DNA from: Bidens hawaiensis
Taxonomy: Eukaryota > Streptophyta > Magnoliopsida > Asterales > Asteraceae
Length of the DNA stretch: 64,000 bases
Assembly: GCA_021521415.1 (NCBI GenBank)
Contig: JAIQDT010000670.1
Span: forward strand, 558,001 to 622,000
Reading direction: 5' to 3'
Part shown: positions 33,901 to 46,509 of the stretch, one piece after another
Numbering within the stretch: position 1 is the stretch's first letter
How the letters are laid out: the number at the start of each line of letters is the position of its first letter
Notes under the pieces: model-generated
The model's input: only the letters and a program-made list of their open reading frames with translations
Told to the model about the DNA's origin: nothing
Databases searched by the model: none
Made by a program: the position numbers and the translations under genes

Positions 33901-36900
33901 ACTTCCATGTTAAACTGCGTTCGAGGGAAACACCAGTTTCAAATGTTGTAATTCCTGAAGATCTTGTACAAATTCAAGCTTTTTTGAGATGGGAGAAGAA
34001 GGGGAAACAAATGTATACCCCAGAACAGGAAAAGGCAAGTAAATTTTCAAATATATTTTATGTTGTCTTGATCTTGTTTTGTGTTTGAATATGTTTGAAA
34101 CCAATGGCCTGTTTTATGATGAATATTTGAAGCATGGAATTATTATATACACAATATTATATTTTTGTTATTTAAAAGTTATGGGGTTAAATCCTACAAT
34201 ATCAAAGCCTATTCTTTCTTTAAAGCCAAGCTGACATTTCAAAAGTTTCTTAATATGATACTAGTCTTACTAGATGTTCAAGCTAGACTGAAGAACTTGT
34301 ATATGGTGTTTCTGTACCTTGTAGATTACTTGCATGCCTGTTCTTTGCATTTGGTTGCTCACAATACTAAAATAATAACTCACAGATGGAATATGAAGCA
34401 GCTCGTGCAGAGCTATATGAAGAAATTGCTAAAGGCAGTTCCTTAGAGAACATACGCACAAGATTAACCAAAAAAGATGGTACAAATCCCAAACAAGATA
34501 CTGATGTTTCCAAAGGAAATATACAAACTAAGGTTCAAAAGCCCGTAGAGAAAAAAACTTACTCCACTCAACGGATTCAGAGGAAGAAAAGGGACCTCAT
34601 GCAACTTCTCAACAAACCTATTCCTGTTTCCATAAAGCCTGTAGAGGAAAAAACGTCAATGAAACCAAAAACATTTTCTGCAGTAGAACTTTACTCTAAA
34701 GGCATAGAAGAACAAAGTGATATAGATATTCTAAACAAGAAGACCTATAAACTTGCTGAAGGGGAGCTTTTGGTAAGAATTTATTACTTTATATGTGTTC
34801 AGGAAAGCAGAGATGGCGAAATGGGGTAACTTTTTGGTATGGGCTGGGATTTTATTTTTATTTTTATTTTTTTAATGAGAATGACTCGTCTCCATCATCT
34901 TCATCATTTCAAAATAAAAGTATCCAATTACAATAAAGAGGCATGTAAGCGGGCAACAAGCTGCGCCGCCACCCCCTTTTGAATGGCAAAACCGATCCTA
35001 CTGAAAATAAAATTATCGTTCTTTGGCGTCGTTGAGTTACTGTGCACGACCCGCTGAACTCTTTTAAGAAACGTAGCAGCATCGGGAGCAAGAGACCCAA
35101 ATGTATCAAAAGCAAAAGGAATGAAGGCGTGCTGATTCTCTACACACGCCTTCTCGTGCTTAGCAATTTTTCCTGCTTCTGCCTTTAACACGGCCTGCCT
35201 AGCAACAAACCCGGTGTCCCTAAGCCCGACAAGAGGAGACACCCCAGTCTGGTCCACACAAGCATGCTTCCCCCCGGCCCATCCAAACACAAGAATGTCC
35301 GCTGGTCGGAGAGTAGACCTTCCTTCACGCGGATCTGACAAGAAATTCACATGAGCCTCTTTTTTTGCCGAGATTCCCGCTCGTTTTAACACGTCAAAAA
35401 GGACATCCCTGACCAAATCATGTCTATATTTAAATCCCGGGAGTTCTTTGCAATGAACCGCATGTTCACCAAAATTGTCTAAACACGCCTTACGACAAAC
35501 CGGGCAGGGCTCATCAACTGGGAACAAGGGGATCATTAACCGATATTTAAGAATGGCTCGATACTCCACTGCTGACATGTGCTGGCCTAACCCTTCGATG
35601 GGGGTGACAGTCAAAAAGTCTTGAGCATGAGGAGCCTGAAGACATTCTAACACCGCTCTCTGACGAGAGGACATGCTAAACTTTTCTCCCAAACTTTGGA
35701 CGGTTTTACTATAAAGGGCACTCGCCAAAACAAAGATATATGATTAAAGATATATGATTTTAATAATGATCAAAGTTTTTGAGTAAAATGGCTTAGGAAG
35801 TTTTATGCATGAAAGCCGCTTTGGGGGACTATATACTCTTTTGAACTGTTTCTTTTTCTGCTAGCTTTTCTTTATTATTTACTGTTGGAAAAAAATGTAT
35901 GTGTACCCTAGTAGCCAACTTTTTTCTTTATGGCCACCCATATACTGATACAATTTACGGTCCACCCCAAGTATGTATAAGGCTTTTTTTATACCAATTT
36001 TGGCCAAAACTTGCTTGATGACGAAAATGCACTTAAAAGTTTTTGCAAATACATACTTTTTATGGTGTGTCAAAGTTTTAAAGGCTAAAATTGTTTTCTT
36101 TTTTAAATAAGTATGGGCGTGTTGTCTTTTAACATATTTTTGGCCGAATTTGGTATAAATGATTGGGTGACCTATAAAGTAGGTCACATGCATTTTTTCC
36201 CTTTTTATTGACCTGTGAAGAGAAACAAACACTCCCTGAATTGACTAATTCACAAGGAAATGGGTTGAGGTTGCCAACTCTACATGAAAGTAATTGCATT
36301 CCATCTAAAACCTTTGTATGTTGTAGGTGCTTGTAACAAAGGCTTCTAGTAAGATAAGAGTTCATGTGGCTACAGGCATAAAGGAGCCGCTCACCCTTCA
36401 CTGGGCATTGTCAAAGAAAGCAGGGGAATGGCTGGCAAGTTTCTAGTTAAATCTGGTTGATATTGCATCAAATGTTTGATGATAAAGTTAAATTATTTGA
36501 GTACTAAACTGATGCACGCATTGTAGGCACCACCTAATCATTTATTACCACAAGGGTCTACTCCTTTAGCTACAGCTGCTGACACACAGTTTTCTACTAT
36601 CTCTATAGATGGTGCTACTAACAAGGTCTGCCAAGAGAAATCCTTTTTGAATATCTGTTAAATGAAAGGCCTATTGTTATTAATATTCAATATTACAATT
36701 ATGGCTGCTTTGTTGTGTAACAGATACAGTTGTTAGAATTAGAAATTGAAGAGGGTTTTGTCGGGTTGCCATTTGTTCTTTTTTCTGGTAATAAATGGAT
36801 CAAGAATAATGGTTCAGACTTTTATGTTGAATTCATTGGACCCAAGAAGGCAACAAAGGTTCCTCTCTATATAATCTAATTAATTACTGTAGTTCACATG

Positions 36901-39900
36901 CATTTTTGTTTTCCTATTTTAATTGTTCCATTTTTTTTCTGTTTTCCTGTTTTTCTTATGAAGGATGCTGGTGATGGGAAAGGTACCGCTAAAGCCTTGT
37001 TAGATAAAATAGCAGGTCTGGAAAGTGAAGCACAAAAATCTTTTATGCATAGGTCAGTACTCAGTTAATTTCACCTGACAAGATTTTAATTTTAACTTTT
37101 TTACTTCAGATTTTTTATATTTATATTTATATTTAGACCCGAGGGTTTGTTTTTAGAAATCATGCTGTTTTATTCCACACGTTTTAGTATTGTCACTTGC
37201 CAACTGAGAAACCTGTAAAGATGTAAACTGTGTTTTATAATACTATCATTTACAATGATTTTCTCTAGGACATTCTATTAGACAAAAGATATACATAGTT
37301 AGATTTTTATTGTATTTAGTAATGTTTGTCGGACCCTATTGTATATCTTGGCCCTTTAGATGTTTTTGTATTCTATATATAGGTTTCCCTAAAGGGACAA
37401 GGCTTTATCTATACAGTAGGTCCGAATCAATAAAATAACTCATTTCTATATTCTATCCCAAAAATCCCATATCTGCAACACAGCACTGCAAATTGATAGC
37501 TTCTATTGTAGGCTAAGAATGAGGGAGGTATGTTATCAGACATTTGTACATTTAGTGATTCGATCTTGAGCAATTTGCTAGGTTTCATAAAAACTATTTA
37601 TAGATTGATTGAAAATTTTTAAGGTGTCATAATGAGCCACATTATATTCATGGTTTAGGTGTCTTTTTATAGTGAAGCCTCCTTTTCAAGATTTTACTAA
37701 TTGTGTTAATTATCATTATTATTATTTATCATGGTTAATGAATTCTTCCTGCACTTCCCAGATTTAACATTGCAGCAGATCTAGTAGAAGAAGCCAAGGA
37801 CGTTGGTGAGTTGGGTCTGGCAGCAATTCTTGTATGGATGCGTTTTATGGCCACAAGACAGCTTATTTGGAATAAAAACTACAATGTAAAGCCACGGTAA
37901 TGTGTCCGACTGAACTTTCTTTACAAGTGTATTTACACTCATTTCTTCTTTGAGCTACACCTGAAGTGGCAAATTGGGCAGATTGGGTAATTAGGTCAGA
38001 CGTGCCCAGCCGAATTGACTACTTTTTGTTTAGAAATTTTACATGTGTATTGAATTACTGATAGTTACTGTGATTAATATAATTATAAAAAACTGTATTA
38101 TTACAGTAAAGCTATTTCTAATAGAACAATTCACAATTAGAAGGTTTGGTGCATTAAAAACGACTTAGGGTGACTTTGACCTATAAAAGATAAATGGGTC
38201 AAAATGTCCACATTTAAGCTGCATCTTTAGTGGTTAAATGTATCATGTTTGCACATAACAAATATTTGTTTTCCCACAAAAAAACACCTTTTTCAAACAT
38301 CCTGACTAAACGCTTAATGTCTGTGTTTGCTGCAGTGAGATAAGCAGAGCTCAGGATAGGCTCACAGACTTGCTTCAAAACGTATACGTGAATTATCCAC
38401 AGTATAGTCAACTTCTGAGAATGATAATGTCAACTGTCGGGCGTGGAGGTGAAGGGGATGTTGGCCAGCGTATCCGTGATGAAATCCTAGTCATCCAGGT
38501 GACAATTTTTTTTATGCATTTTTGTGTCATTAAATTTGCATAAATATCTCTTTTGTCAAAGCTGATACTAGTTCACCTATTTGCCAACTGTAGAGAAATA
38601 ATGATTGTGCAGGAGGAATGATGGAAGAATGGCACCAGAAACTGCATAATAACACCAGTCCTGATGATGTTGTGATCTGTCAGGTATATTGCTTGTTAAG
38701 ATACTTCATATTCTTTGAGACTTGTAACGTGCCTGGAATGTTCACATGTTGTTACTCACGTTGTTGCAGGCACTAATTGATTATATTAAAAGTGACTTTG
38801 ATATTAGTGTTTACTGGAACACACTGAATACGAATGGAATAACAAAAGAACGACTTCTAAGTTATGATCGGGCCATTCGCAATGAGCCAAAATTCTCAAG
38901 TGGCCAAAAGGAAGGCCTTTTGCGTGATCTGGGAAACTACATGAGAACATTGAAGGTTTGGACTCTTTGCTAGTATTGCTTTTGTTGCATAAAATGTGAA
39001 TCCATGTTCAGTTGTCTTGTTTGGGTCACTATAGGGTATTTTCAGTGATAACCCAAACAAGACAAAATCCATCTTTTAGTGACTCGGATGTAGTAAACAA
39101 ACGCAATGTCCCCTCGCTCCCTCTCTGTCTTAGCACAATCTTCTGCTGTTTCTCAAATCTGTCTCTCATTTGGTGCAGGCAGTTCATTCAGGAGCAGATC
39201 TTGAATCAGCAATATCAAACTGCATGGGCTATAAATCAGAGGTAAAGATATTATCTTGATCTTCTCAACACGATACTTTAGAATTAGAGTAACAATCTTT
39301 GTTTCTAACAATAAGACCATTGAACTTTCCAAAATAATTGATTTGAGGTAATCAACTAATATAAAATTTGACTTAAGGTAGTCTGATCCAGTTACCAGAT
39401 CAAAAGGGATGATGTGGTAACTGATGTGTTGTAACTTTGACCATATTGACTTATTTTCTGATGTGGTTTCTGGAAACCGGTTTAACTTAGAAGAATATGA
39501 TAAGTCAAAAGATTTTGAAAGTTCAGTGGTGTTTATAGGTGAAAACAAAGTTCATTAGCTGAAAACAGAAATCTTCACAAGCACATTGAAACTTCTTGCG
39601 ATTTACCCTGAGTTTTATGCTTTAGATAAACGCTACCTTTTCTTTTTTTTTGTTAATGTTTAAATTTTCAGGGTCAAGGATTCATGGTTGGGGTGAATAT
39701 AAATCATGTTTCTGGTCTGCCATCTGGATTTCCGGTAATTATCTTTTCGCAAGGGATGAATTTCTTGTACTCATGATTTCTGTTCAACTCACAATGATTC
39801 ATGCAGGAACTGCTTCAATTTGTTTTAGAGCATGTTGAAGATAAAAATGTGGAAACCCTTCTTGAGGTCCATTGCCTACCTTCAATCTTCATGCAAATAA

Positions 39901-42900
39901 AACTATGATGTATTATTTTCTCTTGTCATAATAAATGAACTACTTCTTTTTCCATTTAGGGACTACTAGAGGCACGTGAGGAACTTAGGTCATTACTTTC
40001 CAAACCAAATGATCGGCTCAAAGATCTTCTCTTTTTGGACATTGCCCTGGATTCTACTGTAAGGACAGCCATTGAAAGGAGTTATGAGGATTTGAACAGT
40101 GCTAAGCCAGAGGTGAATCATATATATCACAATTTTTTTGTATTATTGTTTGTTTAGTTTGTAATAAATATCTTATGTTTCACCTCAATGTTTTGGCAGA
40201 AAGTTATGTATTTAATCACTCTTGTTCTCGAGAATCTCATACTCTCATCAGATAACAATGAGGATCTGATCTATTGCTTAAAGGTAGTTTCAGTACCCTG
40301 TGTAATCATGTTACTCCATTCTATGTGTTGAAGATGGATTATAAAATGGGTAAAATGCATAAAAAGATAACATACTATAAAACAAATTTAGTTAAGGCAA
40401 CCAACTTTCAAAAGTGTTAACTTAGGGTAAGCTGACCTGATTGCCACATCAAGATGTTGACATGATAGTATACATTTTGGTCACTTTGACCATGTTGATC
40501 GTTCTTTTGATGTGGTATTGACATGGCACCCTGATATGGGATATAAAAACTGATCCCTATATATAAACTTTTAATGGTTTATTTATCCAAAGAGAAATCA
40601 GGCTGACGTATGTTACCTTTTTATGCATTTTACCCTGGCAAAATGTTAAATTCACTCAATTTTTTTACCAGCTATATTGTTTGTCTTCAGATATGAAATA
40701 ATATGGAAATAAACTTTTGGTAACTATTTTGTTACAGAAGTTAATTTTTAATTTCGGAAGGCTGAAACTCTTTCTGCTTATTATTGGCCTATTGCTTTAA
40801 TATTTCAAAATGCAACTTCTTTGCTTCTGTTTGCTTTAAAGGGATGGAATCAAGCACTTGTCATGTTGGAGACTGGTGATGGTAGTTGGGCATTATATGC
40901 AAAATCAGTCCTTGATAGAACCCGACTTGCACTTGCAAGCAAAGGAGAGTTGTATCATCAACTTTTGCAACCTTCTGCCGAGTACCTTGGGGCCCGACTA
41001 AATTTGGACCAATGGGCGGTATGTGATATCAACATATCTTCTCCTCTTTTAAATCTGGTGCTGTGCTATAATTTTAGGATTTGCAATACAGTGATTGCTG
41101 ATATACTGTAGATAACAACTAATAGTTGAATATACGTAAATCATGTATTGGTTGATAATATAGGGGTTGTACATTAAATCTGCATTAAAAATATATTTAT
41201 AAAACGTAGATATATTATTTTTAAGAATGTGTCATTCTTTTTTATGATGAGATAATAAATAAAAAACTAGACGTCAATAAGATGCCAATATTGTTTTCAT
41301 CTTAAATATACTGAAGATAACTTTTAAATGGTATTAACTTGTTTAAAGGAATATTTTACTTTTTGTTACATTATAGTAAATGTATTAATTTTTTTTCTTA
41401 AATAGGAATCAGTAACTATCAATAGAAAAAGGGGTAGTTGGTAAGTTTTTGGTAATTAAATCATAATGGGAGGGTATATTGATAAATGTATACGCAGTTA
41501 TTATTTAAAAGGGAATTTATGTCATTAGTTAAAGTGATGACATCATTATGTTTAATACATTTTCAACTGAAGGCCTAGTTAGACATGTCTCTCATTAGGC
41601 CAAAGGCTGGAAGGATCATTTTTGTGGCTTTATGCAACTTTTCTTGATCCACCTTGCTCTTCAAATCCTTGCAGGTGAGCATATTCACTGAAGAAATGAT
41701 CCGTGCTGGATCAGCTGCTTCTTTGTCATCATTGGTTAATCGACTTGATCCTATTCTTCGCAATGTGGCTCATTTGGGAAGGTTGGTTTTACATACGTTA
41801 TGGTTAATCAAGTTTGCAGCTTATGATGTCATTCAACTTCTCTTCACATGGACAGTTGGCAGGTTATTAGCCCGGTTGAAGCTGTTGGATATGTTGTGGT
41901 TGTTGATGAATTACTTTCTGTTCAAAACAAAACTTATGAATTGCCAACTATTTTAGTGGCAAGGTCTGTGAGGGGAGAGGAGGAAATTCCTGGTGGTACC
42001 GTTGCTGTAGTAACACCTGACATGCCAGATGTTTTATCTCATGTTTCTGTTAGAGCAAGAAACAGCAAGGTATTGGTCTAACATGAAAACATCATTTACC
42101 CAGGCCGGTCAGGTGGGCCAGATTGACATGAAGCACTTTACCAATCTAAATGCTTTTTTAAAATAACTAGTGGGTTAAACATGGCTACAAAACTATATAT
42201 TACAACAATAAGTTTTATGAGTAAAAAGATGTAGGAGGTTGTATGCAATAAAAATACATTTTGGCTACTTGTGACATGTTTGACATGTTTCCATTTTTAA
42301 GTAGTTTTTTATATAATACTCATGTAGCCTATTAGAGTACATGTGTCAAATTTGCCACGTCTACCTTTGAGGCATTCCTTCTGAAGATGATTCATGTTTT
42401 CCTTGGCAGGTTTGCTTTGCAACATGTTTTGATCCCAATATTTTGGATGATCTACGGTCAAAAGAAGGAAAATTGTTGAAACTAAAACCGACATCAGCTG
42501 ATATAACTTATAGGTAATGCCTTGGTGCTTAGTAAACTAATTATCTTATCTTACATTCGTTTTAATTGTTCTTATTCAACTTACTTCCCCTGCATTGTGT
42601 GTATGATCTTAGTGAGGTGCAAGAGGGAGATCTAAAGCAATCAAATAACACAGAAGAAGTTGGTCAATCACCAAACATAAAATTGGTCAAAAAACAGTTT
42701 GCTGGTAAATTTGCTATATCGTCTGAGGAGTTCACAAGTGAAATGGTTAGTCTTACACTATCACTCATATACATTATAAGATTTTCTTTATCCACTAACA
42801 TATAGTGTCTATTTTGTAATTCACTCTTTAAAAAAACGTTTTAAGGTTGGAGCTAAATCGCGTAATATTGCTTACCTTAAAGGAAAAGTCCCATCTTGGG

Positions 42901-44699
42901 TTGGCATTCCTACTTCAGTCGCGTTACCTTTTGGAACCTTTGAGAAAGTTCTTTCCGATGAACTAAATCAGGTACTCCATATCTTTAAATTTTGAGAAAA
43001 TTTTAAAATTTGTGAATGAATGGTCGGTTTATAAAGAATGCATTAAATTTACAGGGGGTGTCTGCAAAGTTACAAGTATTGAAGGAAACATTAGCTGCGG
43101 GAGACTTTGATGTCCTTGAGAAGATCCGCAAGACGGTTTTGGAGCTTGTTGCACCGCCCCAGCTGGTAACTTCCATATTATCGTCAAATACTCAAATTAC
43201 TAGTTTTGCACTGGTCAAAGTTGTGAAAATGAAAAAAATGCTAATGATGATTGTTATTTCAGGTACAAGAGCTGAAAAACAAAATGCAAAGCTCTGGTAT
43301 GCCATGGCCCGGGGATGAAGGTCAACAGAGATGGGAACAAGCATGGATTGCTATAAAGAAGGTTAGTGTTTTGAAAGCTTAGGTTTTCTTATCACTTCGC
43401 TTACACACGAGGAATGGATTTGGTTGTCATTTTCCAGGTTTGGGCTTCAAAATGGAACGAGAGAGCGTACTTCAGTACAAGAAAAGTGAAGCTAGATCAT
43501 GACCTCTTGTGCATGGCTGTCTTGGTTCAGGAAATCATAAATGCTGACTATGCGTTTGTTATTCATACCACAAATCCATCCTCAGGAGATCCATCAGAGA
43601 TATATGCTGAGGTCATTAAAAATATTAACATTATTAAATTAGCCTAAAACAGCCCCTAGTTTAGGATATGGAATTATAACACCGGTCTATAACTTTCCTT
43701 TGTGCTAACAGGTTGTAAAGGGACTTGGCGAGACTTTGGTCGGAGCTTATCCAGGCCGGGCTTTAAGTTTCATTGCCAAGAAAGACAAGCTTGATTCTCC
43801 CAAGGTCATATTATAATTACTGCAGTCTGTTTCCAAATTTCATTTTAGGAATAAGTTAATTATCAAAAAGAATTAAAAAGATAATAGTGATGATAACAAA
43901 GGGGTCAAAAGCGGTCCGATTGACCTGTCAACACTTTTGTGTCCTTCCTAAGTTTGATAAATATTTAACGTTGTGAACATGAATACTACAAAAACTATAC
44001 AATTAAAGCACTATATTCTTTTAATATATAGCAATTTTTGAGGTTGTAAGCATTTATATACGCTTTGTAACTTTCGACCTTTTGACCCCGTTCCAGTTAT
44101 TATTAATAAAATTTACCCATTTGGCCCGTTGGAGATAGCATGTAACCCAGGCCATTGTTTTGGATAAGGAGCCTGGTTGTCATCATTTGCAACTATTAAC
44201 CATGTTAAATTATGCAGGTTTTGGGTTACCCGAGCAAGCCCATTGGGCTTTTCATAAGAAGATCCATCATTTTCCGATCTGATTCCAATGGTGAAGATCT
44301 AGAAGGCTATGCCGGTGCAGGACTTTATGATAGGTAAACCTTCCATGAAAATTATATACCATAATTAATTCCATTACCTTCTTGATAAAATTTAGAGCTA
44401 ATTACATTATAAGGTAACCAACTTTAAACGAAAAAACTTAATATATACAATGGAAAAAGATATAAATACTAATAAATATTTTCCTTATGTGCAGTGTACC
44501 TATGGACGAAGAAGAAAAGGTTGTACTTGATTACTCGTCTGATCCGTTAATGATCGATGGAAGCTTCCAGAAATCGATTCTCTCAAGTATTGCACGCGCA
44601 GGAGATTCCATCGAGAAGTTATATGGATCTCCACAAGACATTGAAGGTGTGGTACGAGATGGGAAAATCTATGTTGTCCAAACAAGACCACAAATGTGA
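30977..44699 (+). CDS. GWD1: alpha-glucan water dikinase, chloroplastic
   Basis: Phosphorylates starch glucan chains, mainly at C6, using the beta-phosphate of ATP; this opens granules for breakdown in plastids. Thirty-two coding exons (first 30977-31261, last 44495-44699) sum to 4230 nt, an open frame of 1409 residues, close to Arabidopsis SEX1. The N-terminus MSMSNSIGHSLL plus a Ser/Arg-rich stretch is a transit peptide; the second Met (30983) aligns with the usual family start. Carbohydrate-binding (CBM45-type) regions lie in exons 2-6 and 8-10. The phospho-His motif LSHVSVRARN is in exon 23, preceded by TPDMPDV. The C-terminus is a PPDK-type nucleotide-binding domain (GAKSRNIAYLKGKVP, RSDSNGEDLEGYAGAGLYDS, final VVQTRPQM). 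Introns 6 and 8 begin with GC. Intron 7 holds a LINE end, intron 20 a MITE. Appears functional. Confidence 0.96.
31480..31700. repeat. simple GATATT/GGTACC-type repeat in GWD1 intron 1
   Basis: A cryptically simple block (GATATTACTGGTACTGATATT, ATACCGAAAACGATGGTACC and similar) within the long first coding intron (31262-32824). It is probably a decayed MITE. Confidence 0.4.
32821..32827 (+). other. tandem NAGNAG acceptor before GWD1 exon 2
   Basis: GTAGCAG|CTAGGA offers two adjacent acceptors, TAG and CAG. Use of the first adds one Gln (TSE-Q-LGERY); use of the second leaves TSE-LGERY. Both keep the frame. Confidence 0.6.
34035..34385 (+). other. GC-AG intron 6 of GWD1
   Basis: The exon ends GAAAAG and the intron starts GCAAGTAAAT. 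The frame continues as EQEK|MEYEAARAEL, matching the family. The nearby GT (CAA|GTAAAT) would give a stop soon after. AAG|GCAAGT is the standard consensus for GC donors. Confidence 0.85.
34850..35740 (-). mobile_element. 5'-truncated LINE in GWD1 intron 7
   Basis: A 266-codon frame (34928-35728, minus) followed by an A-rich tail (T/A-rich run at 34850-34875 on plus). It is antisense to GWD1 and sits in the longest late intron (34773-36326). The 5' end of the element is missing, as is usual for LINE copies. A 7-bp match GATTTTA near both ends may be the target duplication, but this is weak. Confidence 0.82.
34928..35728 (-). CDS. LINE ORF2 C-terminus with CCHC and restriction-like endonuclease-type motifs
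   Basis: The protein lacks reverse transcriptase and holds only the region after it. Visible in order: VLECLQAPHAQDFL (about residue 27); a zinc motif CPVCRKACLDNFGEHAVHC, which is C-x2-C-x12-H-x3-C if the second and last Cys are used (about 75-93); RHDLVRDVLFD; RPADILVFGW; ACVDQTGVSP; KHEKACVENQHAFIPFAFDTFG. Zinc motif, then R-H, then RPAD, then VD is the order seen in restriction-like endonucleases of R2-type non-LTR elements. Asteraceae proteins of this type are, as I recall, annotated as reverse-transcriptase-domain proteins. No host role is suggested. The frame has no stop, so the insertion is fairly recent. Confidence 0.8.
   Translation of the reverse strand: MASALYSKTVQSLGEKFSMSSRQRAVLECLQAPHAQDFLTVTPIEGLGQHMSAVEYRAILKYRLMIPLFPVDEPCPVCRKACLDNFGEHAVHCKELPGFKYRHDLVRDVLFDVLKRAGISAKKEAHVNFLSDPREGRSTLRPADILVFGWAGGKHACVDQTGVSPLVGLRDTGFVARQAVLKAEAGKIAKHEKACVENQHAFIPFAFDTFGSLAPDAATFLKRVQRVVHSNSTTPKNDNFIFSRIGFAIQKGVAAQLVARLHASLL
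36435..36526 (+). other. GC-AG intron 8 of GWD1
   Basis: The exon ends GAATGGCTG and the intron starts GCAAGTTTCT. The protein continues GEWL|APPNHLLP. Splicing at the GT two bases later would lead to a stop in exon 9. This is the second GC donor in the same gene. Confidence 0.82.
37333..37484 (+). repeat. possible short solo LTR in GWD1 intron 11
   Basis: The segment TGTTTGTCGGACC...CTGCAACA has TG/CA ends, a CTATATATAGG TATA-like site and AATAAAATAA downstream, as in a small copia LTR. Flanking five-base duplications do not match, so this is tentative. Confidence 0.3.
40348..40635. mobile_element. MITE in GWD1 intron 20
   Basis: The left terminus GGGTAAAATGCATAAAAAGA (then TAACATAC) and the right terminus, its inverted copy GTATGTTACCTTTTTATGCA (then TTTTACCC), give inverted repeats of about 28 bp on a 288-bp element. 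The inside has tandem GATGTGGTATTGACATGG-like motifs. A similar but more decayed block lies in intron 16 (about 39290-39615). No clear target duplication was seen. Confidence 0.7.
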
Positions 44700-45570
44700 T
44701 CTATTCGGTACATGTTGACTCGACTTTGATTATTTAGTCCATACAAAACTCATATATAGAAATATAAATAATTATAAGAATAAATTTGTTATAAGGTCAA
44801 ATTGTTGTTATGAACATAGCTTATTTATCTTCTAAATTAAATGTAATCGTCTTTGTTTAATTAGTGACTTTAGTCATCCTCATGTCATATTAGTTTGGTA
44901 TATTAGTTTGTAAAACATATATTACAAGAATTCGTATTTCTGTTTAACAATAGTATTAGAATAAATATTGTATTCTATGATATTCTCTAATAAATAGAAC
45001 CCGCTACCGGAAAATTCATATGACCTCATCAATATCGTGCTAACCAGATGGCCTTCATCCTTCACGGCAAATCGGCAATGCAGGTTCTTCATCTTCATAT
45101 CATGCCAAGATAACTTCGTCCCTCTATCCCCACTTTGGCACTTTGGGCATTTATCCGCAAAGTTACCAAGCTCACCGCACTTGAAACATGTGACGTGGCT
45201 TTTATACCAATGAAACCATTCACCATCTTGACCTTTCCTGGACCCCGGCCTCTACTTTGGCCACGTCCAAAGTCTTCTCGGTTCGTACTCCTTGACCACC
45301 ATTTGGTTGGAATCAAACATCTTTCTCAACATGTTATTAAACAAGTCTCCTATTAAGTATTAAAGGTGGAATGGATTGGATTACATACATCATATTCATA
45401 TGTGTGTTGATAATCATTAAATATATTGGAAGGATTATTAAATACTAATTACTTCTGCATTTATTGGTCATAACCCAGTATTTAATTCTGATTCTTTTCA
45501 AAATTGGAAAAGTTGTCAAAACTCCCTATATCAAGTCATATTTTGTTCATGAAGAACATAAAAATATACA
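44700..45570. other. GWD1 3' flank and intergenic region
   Basis: The GWD1 3' UTR should lie at the start; an AATAAATAG at about 44990 is one possible polyadenylation signal. The gag-like fragment (45020-45320) occupies most of the rest. No other gene. Confidence 0.45.
45020..45320 (-). pseudogene. retrotransposon gag-like zinc-knuckle remnant
   Basis: On the minus strand one frame reads TCFKCGELGNFADKCPKCQ, a CCHC-type knuckle with Asn in place of the expected His. Before it lie, across a frameshift, Arg/Gly-rich residues (GRGQSRGRGPG). Flanking LTRs or pol are not visible. It is a gag relic or a related zinc-knuckle gene fragment. Confidence 0.5.
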
Positions 45571-45825
45571 ATGAGGTCTAGTTACTGTCATGAGATTATT
45601 CCTTCTCTCATTTCCGTTCTTGTGTGTTCTTTCTTCTTGTTTTCGCCCATTTACGTTGTGAAGGGTATCGAAAATTTATGGCAAGAAAACGAAAATTCAA
45701 TGTCGGGTGATGAGTATAAGAAGATGAAATTGATAAATGCTAGCCTTAGGAAGATCAACAAGCCTTTTGTTAAGTCAATTAAGGTAACTCTTAAGACACT
45801 ATTTGATATTTTATGCATGGGTTTG

Positions 45826-45828
<3 letters not shown>

Positions 45829-45864
<36 letters not shown>

Positions 45865-45867
45865 TAT
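45829..45867. repeat. (ATT)n microsatellite
   Basis: About ten ATT units followed by ATTT units in the first intron of the neprosin pseudogene. Confidence 0.85.
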
Positions 45868-46509
45868 TTATTTATTTTTTATATTTTTAATATTACTTAT
45901 TAATTTTTATTATGTAAGCAGAGCCCGGATGGTGATATAATAGATTGTGTTTTGATTCATTTTCAACCAGCTTTTGATCTCCCTGAGTTAAGAAGAACAA
46001 TGCCATTGGTATATTTAAAGTATCTTTTTACGTTAACTAGTATTAAAATCATGTTTATGTTATATACTAGGGGTATACAACGTTGTCTTTTTCTTATTAT
46101 TCGGTATTTGAGGGTATTTATATGAATTTAATTTGTTGTTATTGTTAGGGTCCTCCGGAGTTACCGAAAGGACATGATAATAAGACAATTACGTCGGAAA
46201 TCAAGCAGTTATGGAGCTCAAATGGTGAATCATGTCCAAATGGAACAATACCAATAAGAAGAACAAGTGCAAAGTGACATATCAAGATTTAATTCTATAA
46301 CTAAATTTGGAAAGAAAATTAGTGCCACAGATGACTCAAGTGGCTCAAGGCATGAGATAACCGGTTTTTATTTTTTAATCCTAATTATAATTTATTTTAA
46401 TTCCATTCTACTATTTAAAATGGGATATAGTTATTAAAACATCTTAGTCAAACACAAAATAAAAAGGTCTTCATGATGGTTTCTTGATAAATTATTTTTT
46501 ATCTGTCCC

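Noticed and set aside
36129..36401. Minus-strand ORFs at 35879-36401
   Set aside because: They lie across GWD1 intron 7 and exon 8 on the opposite strand, with no family features.
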